From Streptomyces sp. PH10-H1 (GTDB taxonomy: Bacteria; Actinomycetota; Actinomycetes; Streptomycetales; Streptomycetaceae), in contig NZ_JASISZ010000032.1 in NCBI RefSeq assembly GCF_030063355.1, positions 1 through 64,000 on the forward strand: a DNA stretch of 64,000 nucleotides. Reading direction: 5' to 3'. The notes beneath the pieces were generated by a model that had not been told where the DNA came from, ran no database searches, and saw only the letters and a list, made by a program, of their open reading frames with translations. The position numbers were made by a program, and so were the translations under genes. Positions 6,743 through 16,806 of this stretch are shown in pieces. How positions within the stretch are numbered: position 1 is the first letter of the stretch; every line of letters begins with the position of its first letter.

Positions 6743-9267
6743 TCACGCGCCGCGCAGGGCCGCGCCGGTGGCCGCGCCGGCCGCGGCGACGGCGGCGTCC
6801 CGGGCAGCCGTCGTCTCCTCGGCCGTCAGGGTGCGGTCGGCCGCGCGGAAGCGCAGGGCGTAGGCGAGGGACTTCTTGCCCTCGCCGACCTGCTCGCCGG
6901 TGTAGATGTCGAACAGCCGCAGGGATTCCAGCAGTTCGCCGGCGCCCGCGCGCAATGCGGCCTCCACCTCGGCGGCCGGGACGGACACGTCGGTGATCAG
7001 CGCGACGTCCTGGGTGGCCACCGGGAAGGTGGACACCCGGGGTGCCGGGACCGGGCCGGAGGAGGCCCGCTCCACGCGGTCCAGGTCGAGCTCCATGGCG
7101 GAGGTCTGGTCCGGCAGGTGCAGCGCCTTGACGACTCGCGGGTGCAGTTCACCGCCGTGGCCGACGAGGATCTCCTCGCCGTCCGCGACAGCGAACAGCG
7201 CCGCGCAGCGGCCCGGGTGGAAGGGGGCGTGCTGGTCCTGGCGGACGATCAGCTCGACCCCGGCCTCGCGGGCGATCGTGCGGGCCGCCTCGATGGCGTC
7301 CGCCCAGGTCGCGACGGAACCCTTGCCCCACCAGCCGGCCTGCTCGCGCGCGCCGGACAGCGCGACGGCGACACGGCGCGGCTGCTCGGGAAGCGCGGCG
7401 TTCAGGGCCGCGATCTCCTGGTCGGTGGGCCGGCGGTCGACCGGCAGCCTCGGCGGCGCCGGCTCGTCGCCGCTGGGGTGGAAGACCAGACCGGTCTCGA
7501 AGAGGGCCAGGTCGTGCGAGCCGCGTCCGGTGTTGCGGCGCAGCGTGGCCAGCAGCCCCGGCAGCAGCGTCGTGCGCATCGCCGGTTCCTCGTCGGAGAG
7601 CGGGTTGACCAGCTTGACGGTGCGGCGGCGCGGGTCGTCCGCCTCCAGGCCGAGCTGGTCGAAGGCCGCGTCGCCGAGGAACGGGGTGTTCTGCACCTCG
7701 GCGTAGCCGGCTCCGGCCAGCGCCCGGCCGACCCGGCGGCGCAGCTGCTGCGACCCGGTCAGACCGCGGCCGGACGGGAGCTTGGGCAGGGTGGAGGGCA
7801 GGTTCTCGTAGCCCTCCAGCCGGATGACCTCTTCCGCGAGGTCGTTCGGGTCGGTGAGGTCGGGGCGCCAGCTCGGCACGGTGACGATGAGCTCGTCGGA
7901 GCCGTAGACATCGCAGCCGATCTGCTGCAGTCGGCGCACCACGGTCTCGCGGCCGTACTCGGTGCCCGCGACGCGGTCCGGGTGGTCGGCCGGGATGGAG
8001 ATCGTGCGCGGCGCGGACGGGGAGATGATCTCCGTCACGCCCGCCTCCGCGGTGCCGCCCGCGAGCAGCACCAACAGGTCCACGGTGCGCTGCGCGGCGG
8101 CTGAGGCGGTCTGCGGGTCGGTGCCGCGCTCGAAGCGCTTGGACGCCTCGGAGGACAGCTTGTGACGGCGCGCGGTGCGGGCGATGGTGACGGGCGCGAA
8201 GTGCGCGGCCTCGATGACGACGTCGGTGGTGCCGCGCACCTCGCCCGTCGTCTCGTCGCGGACCGCGTCCGCGATCTCGGTGTTGGCCCCGCCCATGACG
8301 CCGGCCAGGCCGATCACACCGCTGTTGTCGGTGATCACCAGGTCCTCGGCGTCCAGGACGCGCTTGGCTCCGTCGAGCGTGGTGAGCTTTTCGCCGGGCT
8401 GCGCGCGGCGCACGCCGATCGGGCCGTCGATCCGGGTCCGGTCGTAGGCGTGCAGCGGCTGGCCGAGTTCCAGCATCACGTAGTTGGTGATGTCCACGGC
8501 CAGGCCGATCGGCCGCATGCCGGCCTTCTGCAGCCTGCGCTGCAGCCAGATCGGAGAGCGCGCCTCGGGGTCGAGGCCGGTCACGGTGCGGGCGGTGAAG
8601 CGGTCGCAGCCGATCGGGTCGGCGACCTTGACCGGGTAGCCGTACGCATTGGGCGGCGGCACATCCAGCAGCGACGGGTCGCTCAGCGAGATCCCGTACG
8701 CGATGGCGGTCTCGCGGCCGACGCCGCGCATCGAAAGGCAGTAGCCCCGGTCCGGGGTGACGGCGATGTCGAGGACCTCGTCGACGAGCTCCAGCAACGC
8801 GATCGCGTCGGTGCCGGCCTCGTGCTCCGGCGGGAGCACGATGATGCCGTCATGGTCGTCGCCCATGCCCAGCTCGGCGGCCGAGCAGATCATGCCGTGC
8901 GAGGTCCTGCCGTACGTCGTGCGCGCGGCGATCTTGAAGTCGCCGGGCAGGGTGGCGCCGGGCAGGACGACGACGACCTTGTCACCGACGGCGAAGTTCC
9001 GCGCGCCGCAGACGATCTCCTGCGGCGCGCCGGTGCTATTGGCCGTGCCGACGTCGACCGTGCAGAAGCGGATCGGCTTCTTGAAGCCCTCCAGCTCCTC
9101 GATGGTGAGGACCTTGCCGACCACCAGCGGGCCGGTGAGACCGGCGCCGAGCTGCTCGACGGTCTCGACCTCGAGGCCGGAGGCGATGAGTTTGGCCTGG
9201 ACGTCACGGCCGGTTGCGCCGGCGGGCAGGTCGACGTACTCCCGCAGCCAAGAAAGCGGGATCCGCA

Positions 9268-9268
<1 letters not shown>
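6743..9268 (-). CDS. pheT: Phenylalanine--tRNA ligase beta subunit
   Basis: An 841-residue protein, normal length for bacterial PheT. It begins [15 protein letters not shown], continues with the EMAP/OB tRNA-binding fold (residues about 40-150, [11 protein letters not shown]), B3/B4 editing domain ([19 protein letters not shown]), B5 domain and a C-terminal anticodon-binding ferredoxin-like domain. With PheS it forms the alpha2-beta2 enzyme that charges tRNA-Phe and hydrolyses Tyr-tRNA-Phe. The ATG overlaps the pheS TGA by one base (TGATG), so translation is coupled. Transcription ends at the 24-bp-stem hairpin just downstream. It is essential and cytosolic. Confidence 0.98.
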
Positions 9269-10473
<1,205 letters not shown>

Positions 10474-10530
10474 CTACTGGGGCCGCGAGGACTGACTGGT
10501 CGCGCCCACCGGACCGGACGGGGCCATGGC

Positions 10531-11661
10531 TCAGGCCATGAACGCCGGCGCCCCGACGGGCAGAATAAATCGGAACTGGGCTCCGCCGCCGGGCGCCCGG
10601 CCGACCGCGATCGTGCCGCCGTGCGCCTCGACGATGCCCTTGACGATGTAGAGGCCCAGGCCGGTGCCGCCGCGCTTGCTCCCCCGCCAGAAGCGGGTGA
10701 AGACGCGGCTCATCGACTCCTCGGGGATGCCGGGGCCCTCGTCGCTCACCGTCAGTGCCGTACCTTCCGCGCGGTCCTTGTCGGGGGCCCCCAGAGAAGA
10801 GGGCGCCACCTCGATGGTGACCTGTCCCTCGCCGTGCCGCACGGCATTTTCCAGCAGGTTGCCGAGGATCTGGTCGATCTTGTCCGGGTCGGCCCACAGG
10901 GCGGGCAGCGGCTGGACGACGGCGACCCTGAACCGGTCCCTGGGCTGTCCCGCGGCCACATGCGCGTCCACATGCCGCTGGACGGCCGCGGCGATGTCGA
11001 CCGGCTGGCGGCGCACCTCCAGGCGGCCGGAGTCGATCCGGGAGATGTCGAGCAGTTCGGCGATCAGCCGGGTGACGCGGTTGGCGTCCTGGTCGACGGT
11101 CTCCAGCATGAGCTTCTTCTGGTCGTCGGTGAACCGCTCCCACTTGGCCAGCAGGGTCGCGGTGAAGCCCTTGACCGAGGTGAGGGGCGAGCGCAGTTCA
11201 TGGGCGACGGTGGCGATCAGCTCGGCATGGCTGCGCTCGGTGCGGCGCCGCGCCTCGGTGCCGCGCAGGGCGACGACGAGCCGGCGGACGGGCCCGGTGG
11301 GGTGGGTGCGCACATACCGTGCGGAGACCAGCACCTCACGGCCGCCGGGCAGCAGCAGATTGCGTTCCGGCTGGCCCACGCGGATCGCCAGCCCCTTGTA
11401 CGGGTCGGTCAGCGCCCACCAGCGGCGGCCTTCGAGGTCCTCGAGCGGCAGCGCCCGCTCGATGGACACCCCCAGCACATCGGCCGGGTGCAGCGCGGTG
11501 ATCCGGGCGGCGGCGGTGTTGAAGCAGATCACCCGGCCGTCCTCGTCGGCGACGACGAGTCCGTCGGGAAGGTCGTCAGGAGTGAGCCCGAATTCGCTCA
11601 GGCCGACGGCCCAGCCCGCCAGCGTGGCCGGCTCGGTACTTTCGGTAGCCGCGACATCCAT
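10531..11661 (-). CDS. PAS-domain sensor histidine kinase (orphan)
   Basis: A 376-residue cytosolic kinase without membrane segments. A PAS domain occupies about residues 25-130 (LVVADEDGRVICFNTAAARITAL). It is followed by the dimerisation/phosphoacceptor H-box AHELRSPLTSVKGF, N-box GNLLENAVRHG, and G-boxes DEGPGIP and GGTGLGLYIVKG. No response regulator gene is adjacent, so the partner is elsewhere. It lies between the rRNA methyltransferase gene and pheS on one strand, a placement I recall as conserved in Streptomyces. The RBS is GAGGGGGG. Signal and output are unknown; a redox or ligand PAS sensor is plausible. Confidence 0.92.
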   Translation of the reverse strand: MDVAATESTEPATLAGWAVGLSEFGLTPDDLPDGLVVADEDGRVICFNTAAARITALHPADVLGVSIERALPLEDLEGRRWWALTDPYKGLAIRVGQPERNLLLPGGREVLVSARYVRTHPTGPVRRLVVALRGTEARRRTERSHAELIATVAHELRSPLTSVKGFTATLLAKWERFTDDQKKLMLETVDQDANRVTRLIAELLDISRIDSGRLEVRRQPVDIAAAVQRHVDAHVAAGQPRDRFRVAVVQPLPALWADPDKIDQILGNLLENAVRHGEGQVTIEVAPSSLGAPDKDRAEGTALTVSDEGPGIPEESMSRVFTRFWRGSKRGGTGLGLYIVKGIVEAHGGTIAVGRAPGGGAQFRFILPVGAPAFMA

Positions 11662-11701
11662 CCCCGTACCCCCCTCTCAGGGCCCCCGGGCCGCAACCCT
11701 A

Positions 11702-12571
11702 CTAGCTGGATGTGACGGAGCGGCACCCTCCCGGGGCACGCTGCGCCCGGGCGGAGGCATAGAGGCACACGGCGGCGGCCGTCGCGAGGTTGAGGCTCTC
11801 GGCCTTGCCGTGGATCGGCACGCGCACCACCTCGTCCGCGAGCGCGCGGGTCTCCTCCGGCAGTCCCCAGGCCTCATTGCCGAAGATCCAGCCGGTTGGG
11901 CCGCCCATGGTGCCCTCGTCGAGTTCGGCGTCCAGGTCCCGCACACCGGCCCCGTCGGCGGCGAGCAGCCGCACACCGGCCTCGCGCAGGCCCGCGACGG
12001 CCTTCTCGACGGGCACTCCGACGGCGACGGGCAGGTGGAACAGGCTGCCGACCGACGCGCGGACGCACTTGGGGTTGTACAGGTCGACGGAGGCGTCGGT
12101 GAGGATCACGGCGTCGGCCCCGGCCGCGTCCGCGCAGCGCAGCACGGTCCCGGCGTTGCCGGGGTCGCGGACGTGCGCGAGGACGGCGACGAGTTTCGGA
12201 GCGGATCGCAGAATCTCGTCGAGCGGTGAGTCCAGGAAGCGGCAGATGCCGACGATGCCCTGCGGGGTGACGGTGTCGGAGATCTCGGCGACGACCTCGT
12301 CGGTCGCGGTGAGCACCGGGGCCCCGATGGCGCGGGCGGCCGCGACGATGTCGGCATGGCGCTCGGCGGCCTCGGGGGTCGCGTACAGCTCGATGAGCGT
12401 GCGCCCGGCGGCGCCGCCGGGGTGGCTGATGGCCTCCCTGACCGCCTGCGGCCCCTCGGCGATGAACCGGCGCTCCTTGCCACGGAAGCTGCGCTTGGCC
12501 AGGCGGTGGGCCGCGGTGACACGCGGGGACCGCAAGGAGGTCAGCTCGGGCTGGGGCTCGGGGCTCGCCAT
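11702..12571 (-). CDS. TrmH/SpoU-family RNA 2'-O-methyltransferase
   Basis: A 289-residue protein. A short N-terminal RNA-binding region (HRLAKRSFRGKERRFIAEGPQAV) precedes the knotted SPOUT domain with motif 1 DPGNAGTVLRCADAAGA, motif 2 GNEAWGL and motif 3 IHGKAESLNLATAAAVCLY. It should transfer a methyl group from SAM to ribose of rRNA or tRNA; a 23S rRNA target is usual for neighbours of rplT, but the nucleotide is not readable. The ATG at 12571 gives MASPEPQPELTSLRSPRV. It lies 142 bp downstream of rplT, beyond a strong hairpin, so it probably has its own promoter or relies on read-through. Confidence 0.92.
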   Translation of the reverse strand: MASPEPQPELTSLRSPRVTAAHRLAKRSFRGKERRFIAEGPQAVREAISHPGGAAGRTLIELYATPEAAERHADIVAAARAIGAPVLTATDEVVAEISDTVTPQGIVGICRFLDSPLDEILRSAPKLVAVLAHVRDPGNAGTVLRCADAAGADAVILTDASVDLYNPKCVRASVGSLFHLPVAVGVPVEKAVAGLREAGVRLLAADGAGVRDLDAELDEGTMGGPTGWIFGNEAWGLPEETRALADEVVRVPIHGKAESLNLATAAAVCLYASARAQRAPGGCRSVTSS

Positions 12572-12630
12572 GGGCAGTGCTCGCTTCTGGGGTGGATCCG
12601 GGTGATGACGTGCGGGGCCGGGACAGCACA

Positions 12631-12659
12631 CGGACCCGCAGGCACAGCCTGCGGGTCCG
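12631..12659 (-). terminator. Terminator after rplT
   Basis: Perfect 13-bp arms (CGGACCCGCAGGC and its complement) around a 3-nt loop, 55 bp downstream of the rplT stop. It should end most infC-rpmI-rplT transcripts before the methyltransferase gene. Confidence 0.85.
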
Positions 12660-12713
12660 GGGACTGCGTGGGGGTCACTCGGGGCGACCCCGGCAGAACC
12701 CCGTCGCGTCTTC

Positions 12714-13097
12714 TCAGGCGGCCTTGGGCGCGTTGACGTCGGTCGGCAGCGCCTTCTTGGCGACCTCGACCAGCGCGGCGAAGGCGTTGGGGTCGTTGAC
12801 GGCCAGCTCGGCGAGGATCTTGCGGTCCACCTCGATGTTGGCGGCGTTGAGGCCCTGGATGAGGCGGTTGTACGTCATGTCGTTCTGACGGGCAGCGGCG
12901 TTGATGCGCTGGATCCAGAGGCGACGGAAGTCGCCCTTGCGCTTCTTGCGGTCGTTGAAGTTGTAGACCAGGGAGTGGGTGACCTGCTCCTTGGCCTTGC
13001 GGTACAGGCGCGAACGCTGACCGCGGTAACCCTTCGCCGCTTCGAGGATTGCCCTGCGCTTCTTGTGGGCGTTTACAGCCCTCTTGACGCGTGCCAC
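12714..13097 (-). CDS. rplT: 50S ribosomal protein L20
   Basis: A 127-residue basic protein with the L20 signature: [29 protein letters not shown] and [17 protein letters not shown]20 binds 23S rRNA early in 50S assembly and is a known autoregulator of this operon in other bacteria. It is the last gene of the infC-rpmI-rplT operon, 111 bp after rpmI. The C-terminal tail is slightly longer than in E. coli. Confidence 0.98.
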   Translation of the reverse strand: MARVKRAVNAHKKRRAILEAAKGYRGQRSRLYRKAKEQVTHSLVYNFNDRKKRKGDFRRLWIQRINAAARQNDMTYNRLIQGLNAANIEVDRKILAELAVNDPNAFAALVEVAKKALPTDVNAPKAA

Positions 13098-13208
13098 TTG
13101 ATAACTCCTTGTAAGGGACCGCGGGGGGACTCACGCGGTCCGAAATCGATGGGATCCCGGTTTGACGTCGCGCCCCTCGGTGTCCTCACGGAGGTTGGGG
13201 CGCGGCCG

Positions 13209-13403
13209 TCAGATACCGAGAAGCTTCTTGATCTTCTTGGTGTCGGCCTTGGCGAGCTGGACCACACCGGCGAGGCGGCGCGTCTTGCTCGACGGCTTGT
13301 GCTCGAGCAGGTGACGACGGCCGGCACGCTCACGCATGATCTTGCCGCTGCCGGTGACCTTGAAGCGCTTGCTCGCACCGCTGTGCGTCTTGTTCTTCGG
13401 CAT
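13209..13403 (-). CDS. rpmI: 50S ribosomal protein L35
   Basis: A 64-residue very basic protein: [20 protein letters not shown], then [18 protein letters not shown]. Length and sequence are typical. It lies in the middle of the infC-rpmI-rplT operon, 100 bp after infC. Confidence 0.98.
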   Translation of the reverse strand: MPKNKTHSGASKRFKVTGSGKIMRERAGRRHLLEHKPSSKTRRLAGVVQLAKADTKKIKKLLGI

Positions 13404-13503
13404 GTCGCCGTAGTCTCCTCGTCGCTGGCCCTCCCGTCCGCCACAGGTGCGGACGGAGAGCGTCAGTACTGCATTGCCATCCCGGAACGGTGGCTCCGGG
13501 GCC

Positions 13504-14256
13504 TTACGAGGTCTCAGTCGCCTCGGCCGGCTTCTCAGCAGGCTTCTCGACCGGGGCCTCGGCGGATTCGACGACCGGGGCCTCGGCGGACTCGTCGGAG
13601 TCCTTCGAGTCCTCGACGGTGCCGTCGAACGACTCGTCCAGCTCGTCCGAGTCGTCGTCGGGCGCGTAGCCCTGACGCTCGGCCTTGCGGACGGCCGCGG
13701 CCTCGCGCGCTTCGGCCATCGCTTCGGTCTTCTTCTTGTGCGGACCGAGAACCATGATCATGTTTCGGCCGTCCTGCTTCGGATTCGACTCGATGAAGCC
13801 GAGCTCCTCCACATCGGACGCCAGCCGCTGCAGCAGTCGGAAGCCCAGCTCGGGGCGGGACTGCTCGCGACCACGGAACATGATCGTGATCTTGACCTTG
13901 TCGCCCTGCTTCAGGAAGCGGACGACGTGGCCCTTCTTGGTGTCGTAGTCGTGCGGGTCGATCTTCGGCCGGAGTTTCATCTCCTTGATGACCGTGTGCG
14001 CCTGGTTCTTGCGCGCCTCACGTGCCTTCATGGCCGATTCGTACTTGAACTTCCCGTAGTCCATGAGCTTGCACACGGGCGGACGTGCGGTCGCTGCGAC
14101 CTCGACCAGGTCGAGGTCGTATTCCTGCGCAAGCTCCAGGGCCTTGGCAAGCGGCACGATGCCGACCTGCTCACCACTGGGACCGACGAGTCGCACCTCG
14201 GGGACGCGAATGCGGTCGTTGATGCGAGGCTCGACGATGCGGGGCTCGGCGCTGAT
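13504..14256 (-). CDS. infC: Translation initiation factor IF-3, apparent AUC start codon
   Basis: A 250-residue IF-3. The N-domain ([20 protein letters not shown]), lysine-rich linker and C-domain ([17 protein letters not shown]) are complete, and an acidic Glu/Ala/Pro tail of about 65 residues follows, as in other Streptomyces. There is no ATG, GTG or TTG at the expected place. A strong GAGGAGG ends 4 nt before an ATC codon at 14254-14256, giving [14 protein letters not shown]. Other bacteria start infC with AUU so that IF-3 represses itself by rejecting non-canonical starts. An upstream in-frame ATG at 14301 has no RBS and adds an unlikely N-terminus. A small repeat ([11 protein letters not shown]) is present near the start. 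Confidence 0.93.
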   Translation of the reverse strand: MSAEPRIVEPRINDRIRVPEVRLVGPSGEQVGIVPLAKALELAQEYDLDLVEVAATARPPVCKLMDYGKFKYESAMKAREARKNQAHTVIKEMKLRPKIDPHDYDTKKGHVVRFLKQGDKVKITIMFRGREQSRPELGFRLLQRLASDVEELGFIESNPKQDGRNMIMVLGPHKKKTEAMAEAREAAAVRKAERQGYAPDDDSDELDESFDGTVEDSKDSDESAEAPVVESAEAPVEKPAEKPAEATETS

Positions 14257-14617
14257 GGGGCCTCCTCGGTTGCACCACGCGGCCGCCTGGCGGACAGCCA
14301 CGTAACGTCTGTGTCGTCCGACCCCTGTACTCAGAACGCAGAAAACGCCCCATACAGGTCACAGGCAGGGCTCCTCAAAACCGGGAGCACCGCCACGGAT
14401 CACCGCGGGGCGCATCGGGCAGCGCGTTCGGCATCCGGAAAACCATCCGCCGAAGAACACTGCCTGACCGGACCCGCCAACCTCTCGGTCGGTCGGGTGG
14501 GAGATCGGAGCCTCCACTTGTGGGCCGGGCACAGGTGTGTCCGACCGGTCGATTTGCAAGCATACCAGTGACCTGCGGAAGCCGGTAATCGGCCGGACGG
14601 GGCCTATCGTGTGGGCC
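14257..14617 (-). promoter_or_regulatory. Long infC leader and promoter region
   Basis: About 360 bp separate infC from the divergent DUF1844 gene. On the minus strand an extended -10 element, TGGTATGCT, near 14566-14574 would start a transcript with a leader of about 300 nt. The leader contains a possible 18-codon ORF (MRPAVIRGGAPGFEEPCL, ending near 14359) but no clear terminator/antiterminator pair that I can draw. Leaders of infC operons elsewhere bind L20, so a regulatory role is reasonable but unproven. On the plus strand, TATCGT at 14605-14610 could be the -10 of the DUF1844 gene. Confidence 0.5.
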
Positions 14618-14971
14618 ATGAGCGACAAGAACGAGACCCCTGACTTCGACGCGATGACCCGCGACATCGCGGACGTGCCCGCGGTCGAGGTCATCACGAC
14701 GGTGGCGGTCCACCTGATGAGCGCGGCGGCCGTCAACCTGGGCCTCGCCGAGGAGGGCCCGGAACACAAGGACCTGGACGAGGCCCGGAAGCTGATCACC
14801 GCGCTGGCCGGCCTGGTCACCGCGGGAGCGCCCGAGATCAGCACCTACCACGCGGCTCCGCTCAAGGATGGCCTGAAGTCGCTGCAGCTGGCCTTCCGCG
14901 AGGCGTCGCTGGTGCCGGACGAGCCCGGCCACGGGCCCGGCGAGAAGCTCACCGGGCCCGTCTACAGCTGA
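14618..14971 (+). CDS. DUF1844 family protein
   Basis: A 117-residue protein: DVPAVEVITTVAVHLMSAAA, VNLGLAEEG, DLDEARKLITALAGLV, then GPGEKLTGPVY at the end. This is the DUF1844 helical domain. Its place divergent from infC is one I recall as conserved in Streptomyces. The molecular role is unknown; the fold is small, helical and cytosolic. The ATG at 14618 lies 7 bp after a possible -10 (TATCGT), so the mRNA may be leaderless. The ORF is open further upstream, but that part lacks an RBS. Confidence 0.88.
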   Translation: MSDKNETPDFDAMTRDIADVPAVEVITTVAVHLMSAAAVNLGLAEEGPEHKDLDEARKLITALAGLVTAGAPEISTYHAAPLKDGLKSLQLAFREASLVPDEPGHGPGEKLTGPVYS

Positions 14972-15000
14972 GCCGGCCTCCAGCTCTCCGGCCGGCGGCC

Positions 15001-15768
15001 TCAGGCCGTCTCCTGCCCTTCCGCCCCGTGCCCTTCCGACCTGTCGTCCGCGGTCTCTTCGATCGTCCGGATCCCCCCGTGGCGGGCGGCATGCGGCGGG
15101 TGGGTCACATGGTGCACCAGCGCCGCAAGCGCGCCGCCGATCAGCGGCGCCACGATGAACAGCCACAGTTGCGACAGCGCGGCTCCGCCCGCGAACAGGG
15201 CGGGGCCGAGGCTGCGCGCCGGGTTGACCGAGGTACCGGTCAGCGGGATGCCGACCAGGTGGATCACGGCGAGCACCAGGCCGACCGGCAGACCGTCGAA
15301 GCCGAGCATCGCCACCTTGTGCGTGACGGCGAGCACCACGAAGACCAGCAGGAACGTCAGCACCACCTCGACGATGAACGCGCCGCCGATGTTGATGCCG
15401 ACCGCGGACCGGCTGCCGTAGCCGTTGGTGCCGAAGGCCCCGCTGGTCTTCAGACCCGGCACCTGCTTGGCGACCAGGTAGAGCAGCGCGGCGCCCGCGA
15501 TGCCGCCCAGGATCTGGGCGACCCAGTACTCGACGGCGGTACGGATGTTGATGCGTCCGGCGACCAGCATGCCGAGGGTGACCGCCGGGTTCACATGGCA
15601 GCCGGAGACCGGGCCGATCGCGTAGGCAAGCGCCAGCAGCGTGAAGCCGAAGGCGAGGGCGATGCCGAGCGTTCCGATGTACTCACCGGCCAGCACCGCC
15701 GACCCGACCGCGAAGAAGACCAGCAGCAGGGTGCCCAGGAATTCACACGTCACTGTCCGCTTGTCCAC
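15001..15768 (-). CDS. aqpZ: Aquaporin Z-like water channel
   Basis: A 255-residue MIP-family channel with six membrane segments and both NPA boxes (HVNPAVTL at residues 58-65, SVNPARSLGPAL at about 180-191). The selectivity-filter positions equivalent to E. coli AqpZ read F40, H170, T179 and R185, the set of water-selective aquaporins rather than glycerol facilitators. The C-terminus is a His-rich acidic cytosolic tail (HHVTHPPHAARHGG). It sits in the cytoplasmic membrane and moves water down osmotic gradients. It is convergent with the DUF1844 gene, separated by only 29 bp. The stand-alone gene shows no obvious regulator. Confidence 0.93.
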   Translation of the reverse strand: MDKRTVTCEFLGTLLLVFFAVGSAVLAGEYIGTLGIALAFGFTLLALAYAIGPVSGCHVNPAVTLGMLVAGRINIRTAVEYWVAQILGGIAGAALLYLVAKQVPGLKTSGAFGTNGYGSRSAVGINIGGAFIVEVVLTFLLVFVVLAVTHKVAMLGFDGLPVGLVLAVIHLVGIPLTGTSVNPARSLGPALFAGGAALSQLWLFIVAPLIGGALAALVHHVTHPPHAARHGGIRTIEETADDRSEGHGAEGQETA

Positions 15769-15888
15769 GGGGCCTCCTTGTGATCGTCACTGCCTGGCTC
15801 TCGCATTCTCGGGCCAATGCCCATATCGCAGATCTCGGAGCATTTCACAACATATTGCATATTTCGTGTGCCGCGCGGCCGCGGTGGC

Positions 15889-16623
15889 TCAGCGCGCGAA
15901 CAGCGGCTCGCCCGACACCTCGGCGTGCGGCGGCAGCAGCGCGAGGTCGAGGCCGCGGACCAGCCGGGACCGCAGCACCTCGTCGGCGGCCAGGGCGGTG
16001 GTGATACGCCGGGCCACCTCGCTCACGGCCGCGTCCGGAGCGAGGACCAGGCCGAGGGTGCCGTCCGAATCCCCCACCGGGGACAGGTGCGCGCGCAGCA
16101 CACCCGGCTCGGCGGCGACTGCCGCGCGCAGCGCGCCCAGCACCGCCGGATCGCCGAGCGGGTCCACGTGCTCACGGCCCGGGGCGACGGCGCGCAGCGC
16201 CGGGCCGGTGAGGGCGTACGGAACGGGGCCCGCCATGTCGATCAGCAGCGTGTCGGCCTTCTCGTGCGCGAGGGCCTGGAGTGCCTGGTGCAGCGGAACG
16301 GCGACCGGGCGGGCGTCGGAACGCCAGCGGGCGAGGGACTCGACGCAGGAGAAGGCGGGCAGCGCCCGCCGCCCGTCGGGCGCCTGGATCGTGGGCACCG
16401 CCATGTCACTGGTCTTCTCGCGGCGCAGGCCGTCGGGTCCGGTCTCGGCCTCCCCCAGTACCGCCACGACGGGCACCAGCAGTCGGGCGCCGGACAGCGC
16501 GGCGAGAACGGCCGGTTCGGCCCGGCTGTCGTCGGCGTAGGCGGCGAGCGCGGCGGCCAGGGCCGCGTCGGCCGAACCGTCGTCGTCGGCGAAGCCTGGA
16601 TCAGGGATGTTCTTGAGCGACAC
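15889..16623 (-). CDS. SseB-domain protein
   Basis: A 244-residue protein with an SseB-type N-domain (LAAALAAYADDSRAEPAVLA, LLVPVVAVLGE, AVPTIQAPDGRRALPAFSC) and a C-terminal SseB_C-like region containing LLIDMAGPVPYAL. Such proteins are cytosolic and of unclear function in actinobacteria. The GTG at 16621-16623 starts VSLKNIPDPGF, the start I recall for relatives; TACGCT lies 7 bp upstream and could be a -10 for a leaderless mRNA. The frame runs open to 16737 but without homology. It is upstream of aqpZ on the same strand with a 120-bp gap. Confidence 0.82.
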   Translation of the reverse strand: MSLKNIPDPGFADDDGSADAALAAALAAYADDSRAEPAVLAALSGARLLVPVVAVLGEAETGPDGLRREKTSDMAVPTIQAPDGRRALPAFSCVESLARWRSDARPVAVPLHQALQALAHEKADTLLIDMAGPVPYALTGPALRAVAPGREHVDPLGDPAVLGALRAAVAAEPGVLRAHLSPVGDSDGTLGLVLAPDAAVSEVARRITTALAADEVLRSRLVRGLDLALLPPHAEVSGEPLFAR

Positions 16624-16753
16624 GCTCCGCAGCGTATCCGGGACGGGCCCGGCTCTTGCGCACGGCCTCCGGCCACCGGTTTTTCTTACGCTCCGCTCAT
16701 CCCCGTCCCAGGGTCCGACGGCCAGAACGGCCTTCACACAGCGCCTTCATGCA

Positions 16754-16791
16754 GGTCTTCGCGCAGGGTCTTCGCGCAGGGTCTTCGCGCC
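16754..16791. repeat. 13-bp tandem repeat, three copies
   Basis: Three copies of GGTCTTCGCGCAG (the last ends CC) lie between the SseB gene and the mycosin-like protease gene. A fourth partial copy (CCTTCATGCAG) precedes them. No protein is encoded. Confidence 0.8.
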
Positions 16792-16806
16792 GCGCCTGCC
16801 GGTCGG

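Noticed and set aside
6719-8104. Long plus-strand ORF opposite pheT
   Set aside because: Shadow of pheT: composition and position follow the codon bias of the opposite gene.
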